Source of the DNA: Monosporascus cannonballus | Lineage: Eukaryota > Ascomycota > Sordariomycetes > Xylariales | Length of the DNA: 64,000 nucleotides | Direction of reading: 5' to 3' | Assembly: GCA_004154925.1 (NCBI GenBank) | Contig: QJNS01000135.1 | Span: 146,983 to 210,982 of the forward strand | Shown: piece after piece, positions 35,209 to 48,044 of the stretch | Layout of the letters: each line of letters begins with the position of its first letter | How positions within the stretch are numbered: the stretch's first letter is position 1 | Notes under the pieces: model-generated | What the model saw: only the letters and a program-made list of their open reading frames with translations | Databases searched by the model: none | Told to the model about the DNA's origin: nothing | Position numbers and translations under genes: made by a program

Positions 35209-36625
35209 TTACTCATCCGCCCAGTTAGGTCTCGGCTCGGGCTTCGCGGTGGCCCAGCGCCAGAGACTGCGGATACTGCCCTTGACCCAGCCCTCGATCT
35301 CCTCCTCGGGGACGACGATCTCCCTAGCACGCGCCTCCTCCTCGGGCTGGATCTCGAAGCGGCGCATGCGCATGCCAATGCGCGGGTCAACTACGACGGG
35401 CTTCGTCCAGATCTTCTCCGCCGGCGCCGCTGTTGTGGTGGTGCTGGGTCGGCCCTCCTCGCTCTCTGTTTTGGGTTTCTGCTTCTCCTCCTCCTTCCAT
35501 ACGGATTTGGGCCAGTCTCTCTCCTCGTGCGCAAGGACGGTCTCTATCTCCGAGCCCGACTCCGTGCCCGCCCCTTCGTCCCGGAACTCCCGCGCCGCGG
35601 CGAGGCAGACGGCCGCTACTTCCCGACCGATCTCGTCGGCGAGGTGTCGACGGGTGAGGAAGCGGCGCAGCCGGATGAAGGTGTTGCTGAAACCCAATAT
35701 GTGCGGGAACGGTATCGGCGCCGAAGGGGAGAACTCGCCCGGGATCATCATGGGGAGCGAGGACGTTGGGTAGTCGTTTGGCGAGTTGTAAGGAGGCGGT
35801 TGTGGTGGTCTTTCTGGTTTTGGCTCTGGCTTCTTCTCGTCCGGCTTTGATTCGGCGTCCTCTCCGCCGCTCGCCTTGCCATCTTCTGTGACTTCGGGCT
35901 CCGGCAGTACAGGTGGAGTCAGAGGTCCTAACCAGCCCTCGTGCAGACCCCTAACGTATTCCTTCCACGTATGCCTTCCGACGACGATGTCGCCTTGGGC
36001 CCCCTTCCACTCGGGCGTGCCGTTACGCGCCCTGATCTCCCGGATGATCTCGTCCTGCGTCTGCGCCTCGGTGCTCGGTTGCCGCGTCCGCCGTATCCTC
36101 TCGGCGACGGCGGCCCTGACGTCGCCCTCTCTCCGACCCTGCACGAACTCCCAGTCCAGACCGGACGCGGCCAGTATCGGCTTGACGTACTCGGTGAAGT
36201 GGTCCTGGACGACGCGCAAGCCGTCGTTGGGCGGGCTCTCGAGGAAGATGGTCAGCCGGCGCGGCAGCTGGGTGGGGCTGGATATGGGTTCGCGCGCGAG
36301 GTGGGAGACGGCCTTGGACCACCGAGCGGTCGCGCGTTTCTTCTCCCGCCTGTCGTAGATGATGGCCGCGGAGAAGGAGCCCAGTACCGTCCAGAAGATC
36401 ATCCAGTTCCGCGAGGGCAGCTTCTTGGGAAGGTTCGGGAGGCCCATCATGCGTAGGGCCGGGTTCGGGGCCGCGGCTTTGTATGCGGGAGCTGCCCTTG
36501 GCGCCGCTGGAGACTGCGAGGTGTCAGAAAAGCATAGCATGGGACTGGTATTGGAGTCTTCATCTTACTGTTGAAGCTGAAGCTCCAGCGGTCCCTTGGG
36601 CCGGAGGAGGATTCGGCTCCGCCAT
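35209..36625 (-). CDS. TIM54: Mitochondrial inner-membrane translocase subunit TIM54
   Basis: Two exons, 36625-36569 and 36513-35209, give 453 aa. The 55-bp intron (GTAAGA, branch CTGAC, CGCAG) is in phase 0 and replaces the first codons of the open frame, so the true start is the ATG at 36625 (MAEPNPPP). The conserved block MMGLPNLPKKLPSRNWMIFW leads into a single transmembrane segment at about residues 56-72, followed by YDRREKK, as in TIM54 homologues; the bulk lies in the intermembrane space. In yeast TIM54 is a subunit of the TIM22 complex, which inserts carrier proteins into the inner membrane. A Pro/Glu/Lys-rich insert near the middle is typical of filamentous fungi. Intact. Confidence 0.92.
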
Positions 36626-37558
36626 CGCGAAGGAAACTGGTCGCCGACAAGTACCTCGAGGATTATTGCGCCTTGTACAAGTTTACGCGGGCGGACGACT
36701 ACTCGAAGAGCCCAAGCAGACCGTAGATAAGGCTTGCGACTTGAAGCATGGGTCCTATCGCAATGGGATCGCAAGCTTCACATCGAGCCCGGAAGGAAAT
36801 TCCAACGAGAGATAAGCTCACATCGAGGCCGATAAGGGAAATTTTGGGGCGTCGGCCCCCTCTATTTGGCTATAATAATATCCTACAGCCTTAACTACCT
36901 ACTATGTTACTGCTTTAAACGAGTTATGCATTTTTCAGGCACCCTTACCTTTTCAGCGAAATCCAGCCCGAGAGACATGTAAGTAAACAGCAGCATCCAG
37001 ATCGTAATTCCTCATCCCTACTAATTTTGGCAATTACGAACAATAAGTCTGACACCTTCCCCTATGGCAATGCTAGACGCACCACTGTATCATAGGCATA
37101 TCTCTCGGTCGCTCTGTAAGGGAGGAAATGTTGTGCCACAGAGAAGACGGCTTTCAACCGCCATCACGAATGACCCCATGCGCCGAAATGGAATGGAATT
37201 GGTGGACTCGAGGGGGATAACATTGCTCTGACTCTTTTAGTCGTCTCGTATCCTTTGTTGACTATAATCCCCTGATAAGGCGCATTGTATGTCTAAAGTG
37301 GCTGTTTCAACCGCGATATACTCTCTTTGGTATTCCCCCTTTCACCATTGCAACCACTTGAGGCCATATCTAGGGGCTAGCATGAACGAGACGAGGCAAT
37401 ATATATATGTAGGAGCCAGGTAATCGAGTGTCTCGGTGGAATTCTGGCCTTCTGTGCCAACATTATTTACACACCTAGAACTTTCGTACTCATTAAACTT
37501 CCAATTAATTACCTTGCGATAGGGATTCTTACGTTAACCCCCCGAAGCTACCTCCAAG
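36626..37558. other. TIM54 promoter side, nothing else recognised
   Basis: Upstream of TIM54 on the minus strand and of the DUF6604-like relic on the plus strand, so it may be an old bidirectional promoter region. No frame or RNA gene is supported. Confidence 0.4.
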
Positions 37559-38790
37559 ATGCAGGATACCGTTGCCGGGACTTACAAGCAGAACACAGAC
37601 GTCCTGGTGTCATGGCTTGTCGACAATGCTAAGATGTGCGGCTATACCGGGCCCCAGGGTCAAGGTCTCCCGATCCCTAGCTTCGACCATTGACCGCGTG
37701 ATCCAAGTCCGGAGTGGTTGCCACGGACTCTTGGTGAGGAAGGGTTACGAGCTGGATGGGGATTCCGTAGTCCGACACGGGCACTTCGTCAAGATCTTGG
37801 AAAAGGCGAGGGCCATCCTCCCGCCGCGTATGCCTTCCGGGCCAAAAGCTTCCAGCGCCCAAGGGAGCTAGATGCCGCCCCGAACTTTAGCGAGAAGGTG
37901 AACCGCTTCGAATTCTTGAAGACCTACCAGACCTCGTCAGAACTTGGCCAAGACACTCCCGACGACGACTGTCGTTCACCATCAACCGAATCGACCAGCA
38001 GGCAGGTCCCGACAAAGCCCCGAGGCCGAGGTAGAAAGCGAGAGCGACCCGGAGTGGGCGTTTTCATCATCTGCTTCCTGCATTGCGACACATAAAGCTC
38101 CTCCGGAAATTCAACGAGGCCTGGGCCGGGTACTGCGACGGCATGTACGACCCCGTCGCCGTCGATCTCCTCGGGGATGTGGGGGCCGAGGTCGGGGCCG
38201 TGTACAGCGAGCACGGCGGGGCGGACGACATGATCCGGCAGGTGGTGCGAGAATTCACGAGGACCCTCTCGAGGAAACTCGGCCAAGATCGGGACGAAGA
38301 CAGCAACCCAGTGGAAGTCGACGAGGACACCGCCTGAACATGAGCGACTTAGGCGACCGGATGTTCGGGCACGCGGCCATCTTCCTCTGGAGCCACCACG
38401 CATGGTTCACGATGGCCCCGTTCTTCTTCCGGGGCGACTACATCGAGTCGAGGTACGACCACCGCAGCGGTAGGCCGCGGTCCGAGAAGAACGACTACGA
38501 GCACACCGAGGAGGGCGAGGTGATTCTGCAGGGCGTGTACCAGGAGCTGCACGACGGGCGCGGCCCCCTTCCCCGTCGAGGACCCCCGCGGCACGCGCAT
38601 CGTCGAGCCTGTCGACACCGACAGCCCCGAGCACGCGTAACTGTCGGCGGGCATCTTCCTGCTCGATGTCGCCTTCGACAACGCGGCGTTCCGCCTCGAC
38701 GATCACGACCAGGTGACGCGGGCGGAGCGGAAGAGGGCCACGGTCGCCGACGTCGAGGGCCTGCTCGGCCGTGGCGCGCTGAGTGCGTAG
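37559..38790 (+). pseudogene. DUF6604-like gene, broken by frame changes
   Basis: The ATG at 37559 opens with a TYKQNTDVLVSWLVDNAK helix, the start signature of the large fungal DUF6604 family (function unknown). The frame stops at 37,692; homologous-looking sequence continues in another frame (STIDRVIQVRSG, then FVKILEKARAILPPRMPSG, to 37,871), then in further frames (NRFEFLKTYQTSSEL; FNEAWAGYCDGMYDPVAVDL at about 38,110; DRMFGHAAIFLW at about 38,360; a terminal GIFLLDVAFDN to 38,790). At least three frame changes and an in-frame TAA near 38,640 break it, and part of the usual N-terminal linker is missing. It is GC-rich, so decay was by indels rather than RIP. Some changes might be introns, but no convincing splice pairs were found. 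Confidence 0.6.
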
Positions 38791-39410
38791 CTGTAGATGA
38801 CAATAAGTAGAGAGGTAAGTGAAAGTTATTGGGGTTTGGACTCGAATTTAGATACCAAACAGCAATTTAATCCGGCGAATGAGGTGGCATTGGGAAACTG
38901 GGAAACGACGGAAGCAAAAGTAACTACAGTACAAAGTGGCCCGAGTCAAAACGCTGTATATCCACGACCATAACAGCCGGAATGTCCAGGTGATTCTGAA
39001 ACAACTGGTCAATAGGGTTATTGATTTCCCGCTCATAATCGTAGACTAAGGGTATATTCAGAAATGCCTCCTCATGTATTAACAAATTCTCCGAGGTTTA
39101 GGCCTGCGTAGGGCTGTTCAACAAGCCTTGACGACGATTCGGCTCCCAAGGACTGTGGGCTCAACCAGGCCCATTGGCAGGAGCTGGTCATGATATCTTC
39201 AATCTGTAGCGATTTGTTAGAAGACCCATGCCTGATACATTGCGTATGCGGTATCTTACAACTTCCCTCAGCCGTTGACGCCTTCGAGGCCATCAGGGTA
39301 CATTCCTCCTATCACGCGTTGTGAGGGGTCCATGTGGCCCAATCATCCTGCCGATAACCGATTACCATGACCCGCCTTCTATTCGCGCTTATAAAGTCAC
39401 ACCATCCCCA
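38791..39410. other. Intergenic
   Basis: No supportable gene; it includes the SF3A2 3' untranslated region at the right. Confidence 0.4.
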
Positions 39411-40145
39411 TCACCGCCGTCCCGGCAAACCGGGCACGCCCACGTACCGCTCCTCGCGCTCCGTGAGGAACATGACCTGGACCCAGAACTCCTTGAGGTC
39501 GGCGTCCCACCAGGTCCAGTAGCGGTCCTCGCTGCGGTCGATCTCGCGGGCCTGGAGCTTGAAGCCGCAGGTCTCGTAGGGCTCGGCGGCGACGAGCATG
39601 TACTGGAAGTTCTTGTCGGGCGGGTCGTCGACGCGCTGCTCGAAGGCGCTCATGAAGCGCACCTTGGGCACGACGCCCTGCGCGATCTCCGGATACTGCA
39701 GCTGGAACAAGAGCCCTTGCTGCCGCGTCACGCCATCGCGCACCTTGGTGATCTTGTACCCCGGCCGCCCGATCTTGACCACGTTCTTCTTGACGCCCAC
39801 GGCCCCGAACCCGGCGCCCACGACGCCCACCGGCAGCCCCGTGTTCGGATCGATCTGCTGGCCCTTGCCCTCCTTCTGCTCGCGCGCCGCCCGCCTCGCC
39901 AGGTTCGTCTGGTGCTTCTTGCCCTGCGTGTGCGCCAGGTACGAGCCGTCGTTCTGGTGCACAGTCAGGCACAGCCGGCACTCGAATGAGCCGACGTGGT
40001 TCTTGAAGAAGTAGGGGTCCTTGTCGAGGTCGATGGTCTCGAGGGCGAGCTTGCGCAGGCGTTCGCGTCGGTCGGCGTTGGTGGCGCTGTGCGAGGCCAC
40101 TCCACCGCCGCCGAACTTGGAACCTGCGCGATTCTGGTAGTCCAT
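39411..40145 (-). CDS. Splicing factor 3A subunit 2 (SF3a66/Prp11)
   Basis: A 244-aa intronless protein, the usual length for fungal Prp11/SF3A2. It starts MDYQNRAGSKFGGGG, the near-invariant N terminus of the family, then has a matrin-type C2H2 zinc finger with Cys56, Cys59, His72 and His78 (FECRLCLTVHQNDGSYLAH). The C-terminal half carries the conserved PEIAQGVVPKVRFMSAFEQ segment and a YETCGFKLQ beta region. SF3a is part of the U2 snRNP and is needed for branch-site recognition in pre-mRNA splicing in the nucleus. The metazoan proline-rich tail is absent, as in other fungi. Intact. Confidence 0.95.
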   Translation of the reverse strand: MDYQNRAGSKFGGGGVASHSATNADRRERLRKLALETIDLDKDPYFFKNHVGSFECRLCLTVHQNDGSYLAHTQGKKHQTNLARRAAREQKEGKGQQIDPNTGLPVGVVGAGFGAVGVKKNVVKIGRPGYKITKVRDGVTRQQGLLFQLQYPEIAQGVVPKVRFMSAFEQRVDDPPDKNFQYMLVAAEPYETCGFKLQAREIDRSEDRYWTWWDADLKEFWVQVMFLTEREERYVGVPGLPGRR

Positions 40146-41073
40146 GTTTTCTGTATCCTCGTCTTTAGGTTGGGTTTATTATTTATGGGCCTCTCCTTGT
40201 CGGTGTAGAATTATTGTTTCGATGGAGGATATACGGAGGAAGACGCGATGGATTGTAGTTGTGAGTCTAGATGCGACAAGGCTGGGGATGGGATGGGTTG
40301 GAAAAGTATGGGAGAGGCTGAATACATACTAACCCGGTCCCAGACTAGTCTAGTAGTGAAGCTACATACAAGGTAGAATTAGGTACCTACTCGGTGTGTG
40401 CTCCAGCCCACCCTGCTAGCTCCGATAAGTGGCGCTGATAAGGTACCCGTAGCATTTAGCGCTAACTACCTAGCTGAGTTACCTGTGTACCTTCGTAGCT
40501 GTGAACCGAACGAACCACGAAAGCCACAGAGAGAGACGCAGGAGGTAAGCTCGGTGTGTCCCATATCGATATACACCATATTCCCATATTTGGGAGGGTC
40601 ATCCTCCTTTTTCTTCTTGGCGTCCGTACTTACAGGTTGCCGTAATAAGTGCGTCTGGAACTATGCAGTAAAAATTCTTGGTGCGATTTCGTCTCAACTA
40701 TGATCACCGAAGCTACAGACAAAAGTGGTCTCTCAAGTTTATACCCAGAAACCTAATAGAGCTAATGGCGGTAAAAAAAAAATGATGTTTCTTTAGGTTG
40801 CCAGGTAGGGGATATCTCGTCTACTTAGCATGATGGCTGATCAATTGTTATAAGTCGATCCTGGGGTTCCCTTCTTCCTTCTCTTTCGTGTTGGGACACC
40901 ATAGTGGCTAATATCAGACCACCATCCTCTTCTCTCAAGGCAATCGATAGATTTCGTAGCTACGTATACGTTGCATCGCGCACAACATCGACCGGTTCAC
41001 ACTCGGAACGGCGCCGCAGAAACGGCCGGAGTATCGTGCCCATATTTCCCGCAGGGAAACGCGGCAGCCACAA
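40146..41073. other. SF3A2 promoter and COT-1 3' region
   Basis: The gap between two minus-strand genes: the SF3A2 promoter lies at the left and the COT-1 transcript end at the right. The plus frame 40,398-40,703 has no domain. Nothing else seen. Confidence 0.45.
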
Positions 41074-43252
<2,179 letters not shown>

Positions 43253-46200
43253 CTTGGGAGCTCAACTCAGCTAGACTCGCCACGCAATACTAGCAGGAGA
43301 AGGGGTATCGTTATCAATAGCAACAGCCGCTGGACTAATGTGACGGAAGCACGGGGAGGAAATAGAAGATAGGAGAAAAAGAAGAGGGAGGTAAGGGGCA
43401 GGGATGATAGAGAGTATTCGTGATTCAACAATGATATGTGCCCCCGGGAGTTTCAGATCGGTGGTCGGGTTGAAAGTCGAGTCGAGTCGAGCCTGGGTCG
43501 AATCGTTGCTCCGAATGAAATGTCTCAAAAGACGGGAAGATGGCTTCGTATCAAACCCGTCACGGAGAACCCAGGACTGCTCCTTGAAATTGAGTTTTTG
43601 ATAGCCCGACCCTGGCAGCTTGAGGGGCGACTAAGGTTGTGATGGTGTGGCGTATCCCTGATGTAGTAGCACGCTTTACCGAGTATACCCGGACCTGCAT
43701 GTGTACCTCCAAGATGTGTAAAAGGCAGAGTTAGGTAGGTACGGCTTGGAGATCGGGCACACGCTTTGCTTCCTCACGGTCGCAGTACGTTTTGGTTTTC
43801 TAAAGGAGTTGCACTATTAGACCAAAGCTTTCACTTTTCATCCAAGATCAGGGACCACAGAGGAACGAAACTTGTCGAAGGGGAGAATGCGCTGTCCATT
43901 CCTACAACAACCCCCTGAAGTCGTAGTTCTCGTTAGGCACATATAATTGCGTGCTATAAGGACATAGAGCTACATACAGGTAGGCCGTACTCCACAGCCC
44001 CGCGCCTGGAATAAAATATTACTGGATCGGGAAGCGTCAAACTGATGGTGCGGTGAGCCGCCCCACCATTCATAACTGGCACCAATTATCCCTAAAACAG
44101 CTGGCCACTCGCAGCAGCCTTCGCGACCTTACCAATAGTACTACTTGGGTACCGAGTAATGGGTAACCATCTGAGCTGCAAATACCCAATTCGTGCATAT
44201 CCCGTATGACTGTCTAATGAAAACACGAGTGAAATACCCCCATGCATACATACCTAGGTACATATTTAAACAATAGCAAGTTGCTCGGTGGTGACACTTG
44301 ACAGTAGAGCAGAGCAAGTCTTTGTTCCTCCTATTTTAGCTAGGACGATATCCTTTCGACACCAGCACGAGCAAGCACGACACTCGATTAGCGCCAGCAG
44401 AGTCGGAGAGCTCCTATCCGGACCGACCGTGAAGCTTTCTACCTTCCGTGATATTGGCCCCCGCGGAACCCCAAGTGGTTCGTCGCGTCCAAAAGCTTGA
44501 AGCTGTCGAGTACCTCGTCAAGATAGACGCATGTTTATCGGCTATCTTCCGGGATCACCTCCCCTGTGCGTGAAAGATAGGTTAAGTACCCGTTAGATTC
44601 CATACTAAATGACCAGCCTAAAGGCTTCTTGACTACATATCGATATATACAGAGGTGTAGGTGTTCTCGTTACCCCTATCCCAACAGTATATGCTCGCGG
44701 CTTTCCTTGCGTTCCGCCTAGACATCTCCTTTCACCAATTACTGGTTATCCAAGTGAGAGTGGAACGCCTGGTGAAGGAAATCCTGGTAGTAGGCGTTGT
44801 AGACGTGCTGGTGCTCGAAGCTAGCCCGCCGTGGTCCACACGTGCCAATGCTTTTCCAATAGTTATGGCGGTAGGTGATGTACAGATGTTCCCTGGGGAA
44901 AGTTAACGCCTATTAAGCAAATTTGCGAACTGCATGAATGTCCAAGCCGGGAGTCCCCCCAGAATATTATGAGGGCATCCCCTCGAACGAGAGGACAGAT
45001 TCGTTTCCCGTATTCTATGTTCAATATCCGGCGGACCCAACCCAGACTCCTTGATCATACTTATGAAGGGCCGACAGGGCTTTTGATGGCCCAGATATCA
45101 GCTCGGCGTTAGGATTCGAGAGGACTCGAGATTAGCACCAACAGTCTGTATATATAAAGAGAAAGCAGGCTCGTTCGAAGGCAACCTAATGTTTTTCGAG
45201 TGTGCTTTGAGCGGCACCAGTGGCTTACTCAGGCTATCTAGCCTACGTCCCCTTTTACACTGCTACTACGTACTTAAGTAAAGGATCGAGATGTACCGAT
45301 GCTGGACCATCTAATTAGGCAGTGCAGTGTCGTGGAGTTATGTCCAGTGAAGAATAACCCGACTGGCATAGGTCTCAATGGCGACGTTCGGAGAAGGCAC
45401 TTGCATGGATCGAGGGAACAAGATATTTGTTCAATTGCGTAATTGCTTTCCCGGTGTGATTAAGATTTCTGTTTTAGATATTCAGCGTACGCTAATATTT
45501 ATTGTATAGCTCTTGCGGGAATCCGACCACCAGACCGTCGATCCTGAGAAGCCGTGGGAACCCGAGGCTCCTCATCAACGATTCCGTGGTTAGGGTAATG
45601 GATGGACGTCTGAGTCAGCAGACGTTGCAGTGGGTGATTTGAACCTTTCGGTTGTAACAACGCTGGCTTTGCCACAGCCAAGATAATGGAGCCGGCTTCG
45701 AAGGCCGAAGAACATTCATAGTCAAGTGACCCGCGTCGTGGTGCACGAGTACGGTCGCCTATACTGGAAGCTCTCAGTTGGTATCAGAATGTGGTCACAT
45801 GCTTGTAATAAGTATGCTTGATTTAACGCAGTGAACTGCCGTAGTCGATGTTGGTTGCACCTCTTTGGGTCCATTTCACTGGCATCCAGTGCCAACCCCC
45901 TTACGAGCCGTGCACATCCTCAGCCTCACGATATAACCACATGTTGGTTCTTCACTTCTGTATGTTGTTGCCTTGATACATTACGACCACCAGCAGATTT
46001 TGCCCATCCAGAGAATACGGACATGGAGTATTTTGGACTAGCTGTCGTAACATCATTGAGGGCAACTTATGGACCGCTCCAAAGGAATTGCTGCACAGCC
46101 GTGAGGCTGTGATAATCTCACACCAACGCCACATTCTTCGTGGTTACACTGATGCAGTTGGCGGTAAGGAGATGAAGGGGGTCCATTTATAGTATGAAAC

Positions 46201-46411
46201 AAGACCGTGACCCAAACTGAGTGCTCCGATTTACCTAAACCTATTCAATTTAAAGTCTTATTTAAAGGGGCCAAGGCTCTACAAGGCATCACACCCAAAC
46301 ATCTGCTTTGCTCCAGTCCAAATCCAACACTTTAAACCCCCTAAACTCACATGCCTTACGACTGGATTTCATAAAACATTTTTCAAGTGTTTCACAGTGA
46401 ACTCGCTGGTG
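43253..46411. other. COT-1 upstream region and long intergenic stretch
   Basis: About 3.2 kb. The first several hundred bases are pyrimidine/purine-tract-rich on the minus strand and likely the cot-1 leader and promoter. The rest has no supportable intact gene apart from the possible exon at 44,739-44,892 noted separately. Confidence 0.4.
44739..44892 (-). other. Possible terminal exon of an unidentified small gene
   Basis: After a good acceptor (TTTCCCCAG, ending 44893) a 51-codon frame reads HLYITYRHNYWKS and, near its end, FEHQHVYNAYYQDFLHQAF, rich in Tyr and His, and ends at a TAA at 44739-44741. An upstream minus-strand ATG frame (starting near 45,056, about 53 codons) could be an earlier exon. 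The composition is protein-like, but the family is unknown and no complete model could be built. Confidence 0.25.
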
Positions 46412-47236
46412 ATGGCCGACGCTAAAGGCACTTACCCTCCTCCCCTACCGCCGGGGTCGGAGAGTGTATCTGCTCAACCGACAGCTGCTTCACCGCCCTA
46501 TAAGCCTCCGATCTCAGCGGCAGGTCCGTCAACTCTACCCAAAATATCGCAGCCCCCTCCACCGAACGGAGCCATGAGAAAGGCCGACACCAGCATGTCG
46601 TGGGGCTCGCCCGCCGGATTGAAGATCCGTGACCCGCACGACGAACACCTGGTCATCTTCCGCAAAGCATTGGGCATCAACTTCCACCGCGACTGCGCGG
46701 ACGAGTGCACGCTCGAGGAGGGCCGAAAGTCGGCCATCGGTATCTACAGGATCGTCATCATGACCCATAACCGGAAGCGCATGCAGCACGCCACACTCAC
46801 GGCATTCCTCTATACGTGTTACTTTGCGCAGATAGTCATCGCGTCTGGGCTCACGGCCCTGGGAGCCGGCGCCTCAACCCAACAGGGGCTATGGTTTATT
46901 ACTGCTCTGGGCGCTCTGAACACGGTGCTGGCCGGTATACTGGCTCTGATCAAGGGTTCGGGACAACCCCAAAAGCTGGGCAGAGACCGTGTTGAGTATA
47001 GAAAATTGCAGAGCTGGATCGAGGAGACGGAGGCTTTGCTTGCTGTTGGTGTTATCGGCCGTAATAGGGCGGAGGTGGGCTTGCTGGTTGAGCACGCTTT
47101 CAAGCGGTATAACGCCGCGATAGCCAGTGACGAGAATAATCACGCTGACGTGTATGTAAACTCACCGTTGGAGTCATTGAGAAACCGGGACAGTGATGAC
47201 TTACATGTTCGTGGGATTGGGAAGAGCATCCCGTGA
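46412..47236 (+). CDS. SLATT-domain two-transmembrane protein (fungal type)
   Basis: A 274-aa intronless protein from the ATG at 46412; a GTG 15 bases upstream extends the frame but is not a plausible eukaryotic start. Residues 1-60 are Pro/Ala-rich and probably disordered. From about 75 (EHLVIFRKALG) a helix leads to two adjacent membrane segments at about 129-151 (AFLYTCYFAQIVIASGLTAL) and 159-182, then GSGQPQKLGRDRVEYRKLQSW and a long amphipathic helix to about 235. This layout matches the SLATT domain (SMODS and SLOG-associating 2TM effector), in the fungal subfamily. In prokaryotes SLATT proteins are predicted pore-forming effectors of nucleotide-signalled defence; the role in fungi is unknown. 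It is convergent with the GFA gene, with 135 bp between the stops. Confidence 0.8.
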   Translation: MADAKGTYPPPLPPGSESVSAQPTAASPPYKPPISAAGPSTLPKISQPPPPNGAMRKADTSMSWGSPAGLKIRDPHDEHLVIFRKALGINFHRDCADECTLEEGRKSAIGIYRIVIMTHNRKRMQHATLTAFLYTCYFAQIVIASGLTALGAGASTQQGLWFITALGALNTVLAGILALIKGSGQPQKLGRDRVEYRKLQSWIEETEALLAVGVIGRNRAEVGLLVEHAFKRYNAAIASDENNHADVYVNSPLESLRNRDSDDLHVRGIGKSIP

Positions 47237-47371
47237 CTCGGGGCTTAGTGCTGACGTGGTAAAGTATTACATGTAATTTGATGGCTATCCGTTGTGCTCA
47301 CTGGAATCCTCTCGCTACACCCGCACAAATAATATTGACCTCATATTTACACTCTCCTGTTATCCACATCG

Positions 47372-48044
47372 TCAGTCGGAGCTTCCCTGCCAGCGTGTCC
47401 CTAACTCATGAAAAAGAGGCATCTTATCTGTGATGCCTATAACTTCATTACCACACCATTCGTGACCCCCTGCTCCATTAGCAAGTGCGAATCCGAACCC
47501 GCCCTTCGGCACCTCAACCCCGTCGGCGCCCTCGCCAAATAGGTAGAGAGGATCAACGGTAGCGACCGAGATGCTAATGGAATCGCCTCCCGCCATGCGC
47601 CAGTAAAGGAAACTGCCACAGTTCGAACAGAATCCGCGTAGCGCCCCTGGGGTCGCCCTGTAGTCCTTGAGCGTGTCGGTGGCACTTGTCCACTTGAACG
47701 CCGAGAGCGGATTGACCCCATGCGATGACCAGAAGAGAGCTCCGGAATTCTTACGGCATTGCGTACATTGGCAGGTCGTCGACTGCGGAGTGAATGTTAG
47801 CCTCCCTAAGTTTGTAATCATCCAACTTCCAGTCTGCTCACACGAGCCTGAGACGCAGTCTCCCCTCTCCACACCAACGCTAATCCCACCAGTATTTGGG
47901 GTTTTAAGCACTGATTAGAAAGGACTGACATACCCTTTTTAAGAAATCATGGTCATCTGGAAAGTCAACGCGATACCTGAGAGCTCCACAGAGACAACCC
48001 CCGGTGATACTCTTAGGCTTTGGAAAATCGGCCATAGTTGTCAT
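47372..48044 (-). CDS. GFA-family (glutathione-dependent formaldehyde-activating / CENP-V-like) enzyme
   Basis: Two exons, 48044-47934 and 47782-47372, give 173 aa; the 151-bp intron (GTATGT, branch CTAAC, CCGCAG) is in phase 0. The zinc-binding cysteines fall as the family needs: CLC at 17-19 in exon 1, CQCTQC at 41-46 directly after the intron, and CSNC at 89-92. Without exon 1 the first cysteine pair is lost, so a single-exon reading of this locus is wrong. A second in-frame ATG three codons downstream (48035) is an alternative start. Members bind structural and catalytic zinc; a few act on S-hydroxymethylglutathione in formaldehyde detoxification, but the substrate of most fungal members is unknown. 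Probably cytosolic; intact. Confidence 0.88.

Noticed and set aside
35441..36456. Plus-strand frames opposite TIM54
   Set aside because: Antisense shadows of the TIM54 exon.
37559..38790. Frame changes in the DUF6604-like gene as introns
   Set aside because: No donor-acceptor pairs with a branch site were found at the frame changes; kept as a pseudogene with moderate confidence.
46397..46411. Upstream extension of the SLATT gene starting at GTG
   Set aside because: GTG is not a credible start in a fungal nuclear gene; the ATG at 46412 is the first usable start.
47783..47933. N-terminal 43 codons of the single-frame GFA reading
   Set aside because: They are intron sequence between a GTATGT donor and a CCGCAG acceptor with a CTAAC branch site.
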